A DNA stretch of 64,000 nucleotides from Lantana camara (lineage: Eukaryota; Streptophyta; Magnoliopsida; Lamiales; Verbenaceae), in contig CM074863.1 in assembly GCA_037501455.1 (NCBI GenBank), positions 57,517,501 through 57,581,500 on the forward strand, read 5' to 3'. The notes beneath the pieces are model-generated. The model made no database searches, was not told where the DNA came from, and worked only from the letters and a program-made list of their open reading frames with translations. The position numbers and the translations under genes were made by a program. Shown here piece after piece: positions 11,538-23,272 of the stretch (its first letter is position 1; the number at the start of each line of letters is the position of its first letter).

Positions 11538-11616
11538 GGAATTCGGATTCGAATTCCAACCTTAACATTGAGTTCATTTCAATAATTCGGATTCAATAAA
11601 TTAACCTTTTAATTTC
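11538..11616 (+). promoter_or_regulatory. Element B 5' LTR promoter palindrome with degenerate TATA
   Basis: Palindrome GGAATTCGGATTCGAATTCC at 11538-11557; about 50 bp later CTTTTAATTTCT replaces the TATATTTTTC seen in related LTRs. Confidence 0.5.
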
Positions 11617-11849
11617 TAAGCCATTTGATCACCCTACCATTTTAAAATCCGATCCGAATGGAGCAGATACCTTTCGACCCTACCCGCATAATCTGACCCG
11701 TTTAACTCAGCCCTAAAAAGGAGCCAAGTCTTCCTCCCCATTTCATTTTCCACGTACAAGCCAAGAAGGAAGAGAAAGAGAAGGGTTTCTCCATCTTCAA
11801 CTTTGAGCTCAAGCCTCGTCTCCATTTCTCGTCCAATCAACGATCCAAG

Positions 11850-13850
11850 GTAAGATTTGAACTCTACTCCTCGTGTAGTTCATTTTCTCCCGATTGAATC
11901 TCTTTTCTCTTGCTTATTTTGAAGCCTTTCGAGAAGATGATAAATAGTGATAATATGACAAAATTTGCTCCCTTGCTCCCATACTTGAATATTATGTTCC
12001 AAGACTGATATAAGTTGTTCTCTTAAGCTCCCTTGTCGTTTAATTGTTGAAATTATGATCGTTGATTGATTGTAGCTCAAAACTCCATTAATGGAGCTTG
12101 ATTATGCTTTAATGGCAACTTGTTTAATCCTTGTTTCCATGGCTTGAGATTAAGATATATGTTAGAGCATGCATACATGAACTTATGTCTTGAATTTGGA
12201 GTATTTTGGTTGAGGTTTGAGGTGGTTCTAGGGAATTTTGGTTTCTCACGTGTTTAGCCCTGTTTTTGCTGCGTTTCTTCTGCCCAAAATGTCTACCCGG
12301 GCGGGTACATTTTGTACACAAAAGTACTCGGGTGGGTACTTTATTGCATAAGTGTTTCTGCATTGCTTCTCCCCGGCCGGTTACTCCCTCATCCGAACTC
12401 CGATTGACCTGATTTTTGAGTCGTTGGAAACCTTTTGAGGTCTAGAACAACCTCCAATTGGAATAACCTCATTATCCTTTCTAATTTGTGAGATATAGTC
12501 AATGCTTTTTGGTATCACCACTTTACCGACAATTTGCTTTCGCCCAACAAACAAAACTCTATGTGTCTAGTTTCATTTCCAACAAACAAAACTCACTTCC
12601 TACTTCTAGAACTCAAGATATTCCAGTTTTCCTTCCACTTGCGTATTTTCGAAAACTGTTAGCTTTTGCCAAACTTTGCGAAAACCCGTTTTATCGCTTT
12701 CCTTTCACCTCCTCGACCTCTTATTTGACTTACATGCATTGTATACATGACTAATTGAGTGATTAAATCATTGATGTGTCTAAATGACATTACTTGTGCT
12801 CATGAACACGATTACACCATTTCATGACATATTTATGAATTAATGTATATTGAATCATGCCATGACATGATACACCACTTCATGAACATTGTCGTGCATC
12901 CTACTTGGTTCAATTTTGAGTCTTGTCTCACGAGTATTGTCATTGTCCTTCTTGCACAGTGATCTCCTCGGTGGAGACTTTCGGGTTTCGTGGTCCTTCT
13001 CTTGGTCTTTCTTGCACTTGGAGGTGAGGGTTTTCTTTTATAATTGACCTATAAGCTTGTATGAATTAAAACATAGCCAAATGGTTTTCATATCAAATTA
13101 TCCATACCTCTTATACCGGCTATGTACCGGAAATGTTTTATGAATCCTGAATGTGTTACCCTGAGACTGTTTTGCGAAATCCTGCTATTGCCCCCGGCTC
13201 TTCTAGCATTGGACTAGCCGGAGTGGTTCCTGTTCCTGTTCCTGGGGCCCAAGGGCTTGTGTATTGAGGGAACCGGGGAGGTATCGGGCTGACGGTGAAC
13301 TCTTGCACAGGTCCCAACCTGTTGGACTAACCCGGACATCTGCCAAGAGGTTTGGCAGAAGATAGGATTCCGGTTTGGGGGAGTCATGAACCCGCCTTAC
13401 CACTGTTACTGGATGGCTAGGGCTAGCTACCCGAACCATCACCAGAGAAGGAGGTTATTGTACCTGTTTTTCCTGTATTAATGATTATAAAATTTCTGAT
13501 TCCTGCCTACCTGACTTCTTATTGTTCTTGTCATGTTAATAAGTGAAAAGTGGAGTCCAGGATGGAATAAATACCCATTCTCGCCGGGTACCCTAAAATA
13601 TTAAGCTTACATATCTGTTACCTCTGGTATGTCTCAGTCCCTGTTCAGCACTGGAGCTTGTGGATCGTAAAGGTAAAGTGGGCATCAACAGAGGCGTACG
13701 GATATCGACACATGCATATTATATCCTGTTTACCTGACCTGCATGCTTGAACATAATTCCACCCGTACGTATTAATTTACTTCTGATTCCTGTTTCCTGT
13801 TTCCTCTTTTAATAACGTACACTAGAATTATGACTGCCTGATTGCCTGCT

Positions 13851-13881
<31 letters not shown>

Positions 13882-13948
13882 TAACCCCCCTTCACTCAGT
13901 CAGTTGGCTGACCCCTCCCTCTCGTTGTTTTTAGTGTCTGTCTTGCAG
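11850..13948 (+). other. Predicted LTR intron in element B 5' LTR
   Basis: Donor CCAAG|GTAAGA at 11850. The acceptor follows a GGCTGACCCC branch-point-like box and the tract CCTCCCTCTCGTTGTTTTTAG, ending TCTTGCAG at 13948; GTTAGGCGGGAG follows. The matching pair in the 3' LTR is 32804-35025. Prediction only. Confidence 0.5.
12293..12384. repeat. Palindrome array in element B 5' LTR (TACCCGGGCGGGTA type)
   Basis: TACCCGGGCGGGTA, then TACTCGGGTGGGTA, then a fused CCCCGGCCGG. It begins 443 nt after the donor. The 3' LTR (33249-33370) has four units, so this copy has lost one by recombination between CCCCGGC repeats. Confidence 0.7.
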
Positions 13949-14371
13949 GCTCTGTGGTCGTTAGGCGGGAGTCTTTTGAAGTCTTTGATCGAGTCTTGGT
14001 CCTGTTTGCACTGCACCGTACTGTACCTTTATTTCCTGCTTGTAACTGGGCTATGTAAGCCACTCTATATTGTTATTGCTTTATTGATTCGGGACAGGTT
14101 AGGACAGGATCTTGAACTAGTTGAACCTGTGTTTACATTCTTATATGAATTGAAATTCCATATTGGTTAGTGATTGCATGATTGCCTTGCTTCCGCATCC
14201 TGGTTTCTATTGATTTGGTGGTACAGGGTCTAGTCCCACCTAACAAGTTGGTTTTTATTCTGTCTCCGTTCGGCGTGAGCTTGGTTCATGTATGGACTCT
14301 CATTTTATGGGTGGACCGGGCTCTCGTGCGGGGGATGTGGTGCCCTCCGCTTAGGGTGTCACATCCTAAAG

Positions 14372-14384
14372 TGGTATCAGAGCT
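14372..14384 (+). other. Primer-binding site of element B
   Basis: TGGTATCAGAGCT, complementary to the 3' end of plant initiator tRNA-Met, eight bases after the LTR end. Confidence 0.85.
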
Positions 14385-15660
14385 CCAGGTTGCAAAATCG
14401 GAGTTCTAGTATCGTGTCGTGTCGAGTCTAGATCGTACGGCGTAGGAACTACTTGACAATGTGTACATTGCATTGATCTTGAGCATAATATTGCACCTCT
14501 TTTGAACTTTGTTGAACTATTTGATGCACCTTGCGTTGAATTCGTGTTTTCGTATTGAATACGTGATATGAGCATGCCCTAATCGCATGCATATATTTTT
14601 GAAATGAGTTATGATTTACAGGTTACGAAGATAATATCAAACCACGACCAATTTCTATAACTGCGACAAGTACCACGGATTCTACGTTCAAACCGAATGA
14701 TGTGAGGAATGCACCGGGGACTCCTACACTGGAATCCAGGAACGATGACCTACCCTAGATGGTGCTATGGTTCAAGGATTTGGATCTGAAAAAAAAAAGG
14801 ATCGAGTTGGATGGATTGATAAGTTCTACTTTGGTAGAGGGATATTTAATGAAGTAAGGGTTGATCGTGGGATGTTTGTGACTTAGAAGATTGACATATA
14901 TGTCTCTACTACATTGACTGTCTTATTCGGATTCAACGGGGTTATTTAACTCAAGAAAGAAACAAAGAAAAGCCGTGGAGGTGTTCGAAATTGAGGATTA
15001 GATCAACAAAGAATCGAGAAAACTCAAGGAAACATAGATCCATGGGATGACAAGCAACGAAGAATGTTTAACCGGCTTAATGGGATCATCTAATTCGGAA
15101 TGTGAGTGTTATTACCGGATATATGACTTGATTGGAACTACTTATATGAGGAAACTAGGTCATACAGGTTGGAAGCCTTCGATCCAAGAAGCGACGGATG
15201 AGTTCGATGGACGAGAATCGGAATTTCTAAGTCAGAGAAGAAGAGATGAATTGAGATGCTTCAGATTTCGAATAAGATAGAAGTTTGATTCAAAAGGGAT
15301 CAAAGAAAATCAATCAACGAGGTAAATAACTATTCATGGAAGGTGACAATGTTAAGGAATCTATCTTGGGCTTGATTTGAGTTCATCTTCCTGATCCAAG
15401 CTGAATTGTCGTGTTGTGAGGTCGAAGTGGGAAATATAGAACAACAAATGGAAACGATAAGGAAAGACAAAGAATCCCTAGAAGGAGATTACGTACTCAA
15501 GTGTAAGCAAGTAAATGACAAGTTATACTATCGATTCGAATTCATAACAGAAATCAAGAAGACTTCATTCGAGGTGACATTTGGAGAAAGATTCAGGACG
15601 ACGTGTGGAAGACCGATTATTAGGAAGAAGTCAAGACACGAAACCCATGGACATTGAAGA
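14385..15660 (+). other. Element B internal region, part 1 (non-coding)
   Basis: Only short open frames (77 and 83 codons at most, e.g. 15047-15280 and 15406-15657), with no zinc finger, protease, RT, RNase H, integrase or chromodomain motif. I see no convincing function. It ends at the TSD of element A. Confidence 0.65.
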
Positions 15661-16073
15661 ATTTGTGTGACGCCCCGATTTTTCCCCAAATCGATTAGGT
15701 ATGAATTATGTGATAATTACGTGCGCGTTTAATTTATTTTAATTATGTTATTTCATTCCTTTATCTTATATTATATTAATTAGAGAAATATTTAGTTGTT
15801 TGAAATATTTGAATTTGAGTTTATATGAATTTTCTTTGAACTATTTGCGCTTGAACAAATTTATTGCTTGTCGTTTCTACGTGAAATGATTTCGGAATTT
15901 CGTGCAAATTTAATATGTTGGACTTATATATGTTATGAATATGTTTATATGCTCGTTTTATGTTTTCGGGTTTGTTTGATTGAGTTTTGAATTTATTTTG
16001 GATTCGGAATCCAAAACGGGGGCTAACGAGCGATTAGCGCACCATTGGTTCCTTATTTGATAACTTGAGCTAG

Positions 16074-16154
16074 GAAACTCGGTTTCGAGTTTCGTCAACT
16101 TCGTTGAACTCGTATCGAAAATTCGAGTTTGATGAGTTTAGCCTTATATTTTTT
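16074..16154 (+). promoter_or_regulatory. Element A 5' LTR core promoter: palindrome plus TATA
   Basis: GAAACTCG/CGAGTTTC palindrome (16074-16093), then TATATTTTTT starting at 16145, 52 bp away. In the 3' LTR the palindrome is at 23681-23700, but the TATA reads TGTATTTTT (23752). Confidence 0.65.
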
Positions 16155-16449
16155 CCAAAGCCATTTGAACCTCCGAAATTCAACCGAAACACACAACGGA
16201 CGCCTAAACTGACCTTGCTGCACTTAAATGGCCATAACTTATTCATTTGTTGACCAAATCAACCATGGTTAGACTCTATGGAACCCTGACTCAACCCTTT
16301 ATTCAGCCCTTAACCCCCTAAACCGAGATAACCCTTCCCACTTGGAGTAAATTGGCCAAACATCCTCTGAATTCAAGAAATCCCTTCACTCAAGCCCTCC
16401 TTGGAGATTCAAGCTCAAATCTCCTCCCAAACCTCCATTAATCCACAAG

Positions 16450-18117
16450 GTAAGCTTGGATATGTTATGTACATTCAATATGAGTCATTTTCATTCATTC
16501 ATCCCTAAATTTGAGCATGGTTTCATGAGTTTTTGCAAAGATGGATATATATTTAGGTTTAGAGCATTTTGGTTGATCTCGTTCAATTCCTGAGCTTTTT
16601 GGATGATTTCAAGCATGAAAATTATTGTTTTGATCTCCTCTTTACAGTTATAGTGATGTATTAGTTGTTAGTTGAGGTATTTATGAGCCACCATTAATGA
16701 GTTATTGAAGTTTTCGTAAGAATTTATCACCACACACTACATCTCACGTTTCAAGGTTTTGGGAGCATGATTGGGAGTTGTTTTTAAGTGGTTTCATTAC
16801 ATCTTAGTTGTGTTTTGTTGATTGAATGTGTTGAGAATGTTGTGTCTTGGTTATGCTCTGTTTTCTGCTGCGGTTTTCTTTAATCTGCTGCGTGCGTGAC
16901 ACGGGCGTGTCACCCCTTTCTTCTTTAGGGTGACACGGGGGTGCATGATTGTTTGTTTCCACTGTACCGAGACATGGGGGTGTTACGGTTTGCCTTGTGG
17001 TGGTGACATGGGCGTGTTACCTTCTAATTTCTTGTTCCACTGTACCGTGACATGGGGGTGTCACGGATTGCTTTGTGTTGGTGACACGGGCGTGTTACCT
17101 TCTGTTTTCATGCATTTTGTGGTTTTATGCATGCTGTGTATGTATTTATGTGTATATATATATACATATATTTTGATTATATGATTTAAATTCCTTAGTA
17201 GTGCACATAAACATGTTCATTACATAACATACTCTTTTACATATTCATAGCATGATCATTTCATTGTCGAGCGTCATATTTGGTCATTTTGAGTCTCACG
17301 TCACCTTTCTTGCACGGATTTTGATCCTGTTGGAGACGAGGCCGGTCCTTGAGGCTTTCGTGTCTTCTTTTGTCGGTTCGAGGTGGGTTTCTCTACTAAT
17401 AGTTATCTTGACCCAATATAACCCTTATGTGACCGTTTTAAGCCAAAAGTTATATTTATAATTAACGAGTCTTTTAAAGAGTCTTATGATTTTCGATTGT
17501 TAAGCCCTTCTTTATGAAAACCTACCTTTTGTTTTGGTGAGATTGCATGTATGTTATGATCACGGGCCCCGGAGCTTAGTGTATCGTGGTAAGCCGGGTA
17601 GGTAAGGGCCGACGGTGAACCCGTGCACTAGTTCCAACCACTTTTACGTCGAAACAGATCTCGTCAGGAGTTTTGACGAGAAAACGCTAGTCGGGCTTTT
17701 GAGGATTCATGTACCTCACTAGCCATTATGTATGAGGTGGTCGAGTCTTGGAAACTCGTCCTCCGTTGGAGGAAGAAGGTGTATATGAATGATTATGATC
17801 ATTATGTGTGTGCACATATGTTATGGATGATAATTTATGAAATTATGAATATGATTACACGAGGAGAAGGTTGGAGATGATTCACGCCCACTCGCCGGGC
17901 CTTAAACCCTATGTTAATTATTAATGAATATGATAGTCGTAATCCCAGTGATGTTTTATTTGCTTTGCCCGCTTGGGAAATTTCTTATCAAACTTCTATG
18001 GGATTAGGGCTTGCATGTATATGTTTCAATTCCGCAATATTTATACTTATGCCCCTCTTTTATACCCACCAGTCTCTTTTAGACTGAACCTGGTTTGTTT
18101 TCAGTTGTTTCGTGCAG
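16450..18117 (+). other. Predicted LTR intron in element A 5' LTR
   Basis: Donor CACAAG|GTAAGC. The acceptor follows an ACTGAACC branch-like box and GTTTGTTTTCAGTTG, ending TTTCGTGCAG|GTTTGG; GTGCTAGGCGGG follows. It is 1668 nt long. The 3' LTR has the same pair at 24057-25713. Splicing would remove the palindrome array. Prediction only. Confidence 0.5.
16896..17098. repeat. Palindrome array, element A 5' LTR (TGACACGGG type, decayed)
   Basis: Six units spaced about 34-45 bp apart, with two alternating cores: GTGACACGGGCGTGTCAC and GTGACACGGGGGTGTCAC. It begins 446 nt after the donor. Several units carry CACG-to-CATG and GTCAC-to-GTTAC changes not present in the 3' LTR copy. Confidence 0.8.
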
Positions 18118-18517
18118 GTTTGGAGGTGCTAGGCGGGAATTCGAGTCGTCTAGGTCTTGCATTTGTGTCTAGCATTTCCTTTACACTCATTCGTACTTAT
18201 ATTTTGTATGGAGCGAATTATGTTATTTTGAGCCGTGGGGGCTTTGCTACCACTTATTGTATAGGTTGATCTATTTTTGGAGCTTGGATGCTCAATGTGA
18301 ATAATTATGTTTATTGCTTCCGCTATTGCATTTGTTTCTCGATTGAATTCATGTGGTTATTGTTTGGTTGAAGGGTTAGCTCCCGCCTAGCTTAGCATGT
18401 GTGTTGTGTCCTCGTTCGCCGCGATTTGACATGTGAAGGGATTTTCCATTTCCTATGCGGGTCGGGTCTCGGTCCGGGGGATGTGGCGCCTCTCACTGGG
18501 GCGTTACATCCTTTAAG

Positions 18518-18530
18518 TGGTATCAGAGCC
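18518..18530 (+). other. Primer-binding site of element A
   Basis: TGGTATCAGAGCC, complementary to plant initiator tRNA-Met, ten bases after the 5' LTR. Confidence 0.9.
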
Positions 18531-18733
18531 AAGGGTTGCAAAACCCGGGCTCTAGTGTCGTGTGAGTCAGTCTAGGTCGTTCGGCTTTAGGACTAATTGA
18601 TAATGTGATTGCATATGCATCTCTTATGAATTCTATACGTGCTTATGTGCTCTATACTTCGTTCTTGACTGAACTAATTGCATTTTCATGCATTAACTAA
18701 AGATAGCATGCACATCAGTGTTTTCTGAACAGG

Positions 18734-19709
18734 ATGCCTCCACGTAGACATCGTGAGAGATCACCGGGGCAACGTAGACACCGTGATCGTTCCCCTATAC
18801 CACAAGGATAACAACAACCGACCCCGATGGACATGGGAAACTTTATGGAAGCGGTTTTTATTATGTGGAACATCGACGGGCTCAAGCTCCCCCACCACAA
18901 CCCGTTGAACAACCGGCTCCGTTGAATAACAACAATCATAGAGATCCTCATGGGATATTTCAAAGTTACAACCCTCCACGGTTTTCTGGCTCAATTGATG
19001 ATGAGATATCGGAAGGATGGCTGACAAGAATAGAGAGGATATTTGGAGTTCGACAATTTACCACCCAAGAGAAGTTTCAGTTCGCCGTATTTCAGTTGGC
19101 GAAGCTTATGATTGGTGGGAGAGGTCGAGAGAGAAGTTAGAGGTTGATGAAGAAGAGATTACGTGGGAAGTCTTCAAAAGAGAGTTTCGAGAGTGTTTTG
19201 TGCCCGAGGTGGTGAGAGAGAGAAATGAGCAAGAATTCATGAACTTGAAGCAGGGTAGCCGTTCAGTGGCTCAGTACATCGCCATTTTTAACCGACTCGG
19301 AAAGTATGCACCTCATATCACGAGGGATGAAAAGAGGAAGGTGAAGAAGTTTATTGCCGGACTTAGACAGGATCTGAGGCACGGCCAAGCTGGACATAAT
19401 TACTTGTCCTTTGCTGATACTGTACAGAGAGCTTTGGAACAAGAAGAGGAATTCAAGAAGAAAGATCCAATTTTTAAGGCTCCTATGGGACGAGGATCGG
19501 GGTATGGTAAGAGGCCTATGGTACAAGCCGCTCCACCTACACAAGCTCTTTTCAAGAAACCTAAGTTTGGAGGGCAAGTTTCTCAGAATGCTCCACCTCG
19601 AGTGATGGCTTCTAAAACTCAGCAAACTTTGAGCGAGGATCGATTGTCTAAACCGCCATGTACGTATTGCGGAGGTCCAACCCACAACTTCTACAATTGT
19701 TGGAAATGA
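18734..19709 (+). pseudogene. Element A gag (capsid and zinc knuckle), broken
   Basis: The retrotransposon structural protein that would form virus-like particles. The likely start ATG at 18734 opens MPPRRHRERSP and hits TAA at 18809-18811, where related gags have glutamines, so CAA to TAA is likely. The capsid-like region then runs in two other frames: 18865-19110 (PPRFSGS, WLTRIERIF) and about 19100-19709 ([27 protein letters not shown]). A zinc knuckle of the CX2CX4HX4C form ([14 protein letters not shown]) lies near 19658-19700, just before a TGA at 19707-19709. The protein resembles element E gag residue for residue in several blocks. At least two frame changes make it non-functional. 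Confidence 0.85.
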
Positions 19710-22700
19710 TTGGGTTTATATATCATCTGTGGAAAAGCGGATCAGCGAATACGTGTCCTGACAAGAACCCTGGATTTCAGAACGGAGCTCCAAAGCCTAT
19801 GATTCGAGCTCGTGCTTATGCCCTCGAGGTTGAGGAACAAAATGTAGAAGTTGATCCCAACGCCGTGGTGGAAGGTACCGTTTGCATTCATAACACGAGC
19901 ATCCATGCATTATTTGATCTGGGTGCTACCCACTCTTTTATATCTAGCGATCTATGTGCTTCTTTGTGTCTACCTGTTCTATGTGCCAATTCTTGTTATT
20001 TTGTGAGTTCTCCTCTTGGAGGAAATTTGCAGACGGATCAAGTGGTTCGGGGTTGTTCGGTTTTGATAGAAAGGAAAGATTATCCAGCCGATTTCATCAT
20101 AATGTCTATGAAGCGATATGGAATAATCTTTGGGATGGATTGGTTATACCGGCATCGGGCCGAGGTTGATTGCTTTGAGAAGAAGATTAAGTTGGGGGAA
20201 GAGTTGATTGGTGAAGTGGGATTGAAGGATGTGCCATTCTTATCTTTTATGGAAGCTCGTAAGCTAATGAGAGAAGGGGCTATGGGATTCGTTGCTTATC
20301 TTCTCAATAAGCCGAAGGATCAAATTAAATTTAAGGAGACCGCAGTGGTTAAGGATTTTCCCGATGTGTTTCCGGAGAATTTGGGTTCATTGCCACCGGA
20401 TCGTGAGATTCAGTTCGTTATAGATTTATATCCGGGATCAGAACCGTACTCTAAAACTGCATACAGAATGGCTCCGACGGAGTTAAAGGAATTGAAAATT
20501 CAGCTAGAGGAATTACTTAAGATTGGATATATTCGGCCGAGTTCATCTCCGTGGGGTGCTCCGGTTCTCTTTGTTAAAAAGAAAGATGGATCGTTAAGAA
20601 TGTGTATAGATTACCGGGAGCTTAATCGAAGGACTATCAAGAATAAATATCCGTTGCCCCACATCGAGGATTTTTTGACATGTTGCAAGGTTCAGGGGTT
20701 TATTCGAAATTGGATCTCAGGCAAGGCTACTATCAGTTGAAAATCCGGGAAGAGGACATACCTAAGGCAGGATTCAATACCCGGTATGGACATTATGAAT
20801 TCACTGTGATGCCTTTCGGTTTAACTAATGCTCCCGCAACATTCATGGATATGATGCATCGGACTTTTCGGTCATATTTGGATAAATTCGTAGTAATCTT
20901 CATCGATGATATTCTGGTCTTTTCGAGGAATTCGGAGGATCATGCAAAGTATCTCAAATTGGTATTGGAGACATTGAGAGAGCACCGGTTATATGCGAAG
21001 TTTAGTAAGTGTGAGTTCTGGATCGACCGGGTTGCTTTTCTAGGTTACATTGTCTCGACTAAGGGCTTGGAAGTTGATCCTTCAAAGATAGAGACGGTTA
21101 TTCAGTGGCAGAGTCCGAAGAATGCTTCCGAGGTCAGAAGTTTCTTGGGTTTAGCTGGGTATTACCGAAGATTTGTCAAGGATTTCTCAAAGATTGCAGC
21201 TCCTTTGACTCGTTTGACGAAGAAGGAAGCTAAATTTGATTGGGACGAGGCTTGTGAGGCGAGTTTCCAACTCTTGAAGGAGAAGTTGACCACTGCACCC
21301 GTACTAGCACTCCCTGAAGGCACTGAAGGATACATGGTTTATACGGACGCCTCGAAAGAAGGATTGGGATGTGTCTTGATGCAGAATGGTAGGGTGATAG
21401 CCTACGCCTCGAGAAAGTTAATGGATCATGAACAGAATTATCCCACCCACGATCTCGAGCTAGCTGCAGTGATCTTTGCTTTGGGGAAGTGGAGACACTA
21501 CTTATATGGAATTCCTTTCGAGATCTTTTCTGACCACAAGAGTCTTCAATATTTGTTTTCTCAGAAGGAGCTAAACAAGAGACAAAGGCGTTGGATGGAG
21601 ACTTTAGCGGATTATGAGTGTACGATCCGATACCATCCTGTAAAAGCTAATGTGGTCGCTGATGCACTTAGCAGGAAGGCGAGTGTGTCTAATGTGAAAG
21701 TGGAAGTTGGAGAAGAATCTGAGTCCTTCAAGCTAAGAGCCAGTATTCGGAATATTACAGTACAACCAGATCTGCAACAGAGGTTATTTGAGACTCAGAG
21801 AAAGGATCCCGAGGTTCAGAAACTAGCTGTGAAAGCTAGGGTGGATCCCGAGTGCCCGTTTGGATTTGATGATACGGGACTCTTAAGGTTTAAGAACAGG
21901 ATTGTGATTCCGGATGAATTGAAGAGGATTATTTTGGAAGAAGCTCACCGTTCAGGGTATTCGGTACATCCCGGAGCTAATAAAATGTATAAGGATTTGA
22001 AGCAATTTTATTGGTGGAATGGACTTAAAAGGGATGTAATTAATTTTGTAAGACATTGTTTGACTTGTCAAACCGTGAAAGCCGAGCATCATAAGCCATC
22101 GGGGCTACTTCAACCGTTACCTATTCCAGAATGGAAGTGGCAACAGGTGGCGATGGATTTCGTTTCGGGTCTTCCTAGAGTAAAGGGTGGTCTTGATGGG
22201 ATTTGGGTGATTGTGGATAGATTAACGAAATCGGCACATTTTCTGGCTGTTCGGATGTCGGATAAGGTACCTAAGTTGGCAACGAAGTATGTTGATGAGA
22301 TTGTTCGACTTCATGGTGTGCCGGTCAGTATTGTATCAGATCGAGATCCGAGGTTTACTTCTAGGTTTTGGCAAGAATTGCAAAGGAATCTGGGAACAAG
22401 GCTTCAATTCAGCACAGCTTTTCATCCTCAGATAGATGGCCAGTCGGAGAGATTAATCAAGTATTTGGAGGATATGTTGAGAGCATGTGCATTGGACTTT
22501 TCAAGTTCATGGAACGAGCAGCTGCCTTTAATTGAATTTGCCTATAATAACAGTTTTCAAGCTTCGATAGGAATGGCGCCTTATGAAGCTCTTTATGGAC
22601 GAAAGTGTAGATCTCCCTTGTTCTTCGACCTTGAGGAATGTAATTGGACAAAACAAGAGGGAGTGAAACGAGGGGAAAAGAAAGAGAAGCCTTCTAAGGC

Positions 22701-23238
22701 CGTGCAAGCAGCGATTGATAAGGTTCAGATAATTTAGCAAAGAATGAAAGCAGCTCAAGATAGACAGAAGAGTTATGCGGATCGGCGAAGAAAGGATCTT
22801 AAGTTTGAGGTTGGTGATAGAGTATTTTTGAAAGCTTCACCACGAAAGGGGTTTACAAGGATTGGAAAAGGAGGTAAATTGAATCCTCGTTATCTGGGTC
22901 CGTATGAGATTCTTGAGAAAATTGGAGACACGGCTTATCGCTTGAATTTATCTCTGAGTTTGACGGGAATCCACAAAGTATTTCATGTCTCCCAACTTCG
23001 CAAATATTATCCGGATGAAGCCGAGATCCTACCCGAGGAAGAGGCAGAAGTTGAGCCTAATCTCACCTTCGTTCAGAAACCGGTTAAGATTTTGGATCGA
23101 AAATTTCAAGAATCAAGAAACCGGCGAATCCCACTGGTTAAGGTATTATGGAGAAGTGATAAGACGGAAGAGGCCACGTGGGAAACTGAGGATAAGATGA
23201 AGAAGTTTCATCCTGAGCTATTTCCGAGCAATCAGTGA
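19710..23238 (+). pseudogene. Element A pol polyprotein (protease-RT-RNase H-integrase-chromodomain), broken
   Basis: Enzymes for reverse transcription and integration. The protease (about 19900) reads FDLGATHSF, with leucine where the catalytic motif usually has serine or proline. RT starts [12 protein letters not shown], and the frame is lost at a T-run (about 20672, one base short). It resumes at 20680 with [19 protein letters not shown] and the FIDDIL active site. RNase H has [10 protein letters not shown] and FSDHKSLQY. Integrase has an H-H-C-C finger ([14 protein letters not shown]) and D-D-E core residues (MDF, SDRDPRF, SERLIKY). A TAG at 22735-22737 (a CAG in element E) precedes the last part (22744-23238). 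That part holds the GPYEIL-type domain and a chromodomain ending WETEDKMKKFHPELF, which binds histone marks in relatives. RT to integrase is one long intact frame of 685 codons. Confidence 0.92.
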
Positions 23239-23259
23239 ATCCGAGGACGGATTCTTTTT

Positions 23260-23272
23260 AAGGGGGAGAGGT
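23260..23272 (+). other. Polypurine tract of element A
   Basis: AAGGGGGAGAGGT directly before the 3' LTR. Confidence 0.9.

Larger units (their letters stand above)
11307..14363 (+). repeat. Element B 5' LTR
   Basis: 3057 bp. Carries the promoter palindrome (GGAATTCG/CGAATTCC arms, 11538-11557), a degenerate TATA (about 11607), the donor at 11850, the palindrome array at 12293-12384 and the acceptor at 13948. Compared with the 3' LTR it has a deletion inside the array and a shorter TA/TG microsatellite. Confidence 0.9.
15666..18508 (+). repeat. Element A 5' LTR
   Basis: Starts TGTGACGCCCC and ends GGGGCGTTACA. It aligns throughout with 23273-26107 with few differences, mostly C/T and G/A. 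It carries the promoter palindrome, intron signals and palindrome array listed separately. Confidence 0.95.

Noticed and set aside
14372..14384. tRNA-Met-like sequence
   Set aside because: Only the 12-13 bases complementary to the tRNA 3' end are present, as expected for a primer-binding site, not a tRNA gene.
15047..15657. Two frames of 77 and 83 codons in element B that might be gag remnants
   Set aside because: No zinc knuckle, capsid motif or similarity to the gag of A or E could be seen.
16896..17098. Possible CRISPR-like array from regularly spaced palindromes
   Set aside because: The units are short, diverged, unevenly spaced and sit in a plant LTR; the spacers are related between LTRs by descent.
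19910..19940. A mutated protease active site in A taken as a functional novelty
   Set aside because: Element A is broken in several other places, so leucine in FDLGATHSF is most simply another decay mutation; proline at this site in E also occurs in relatives.
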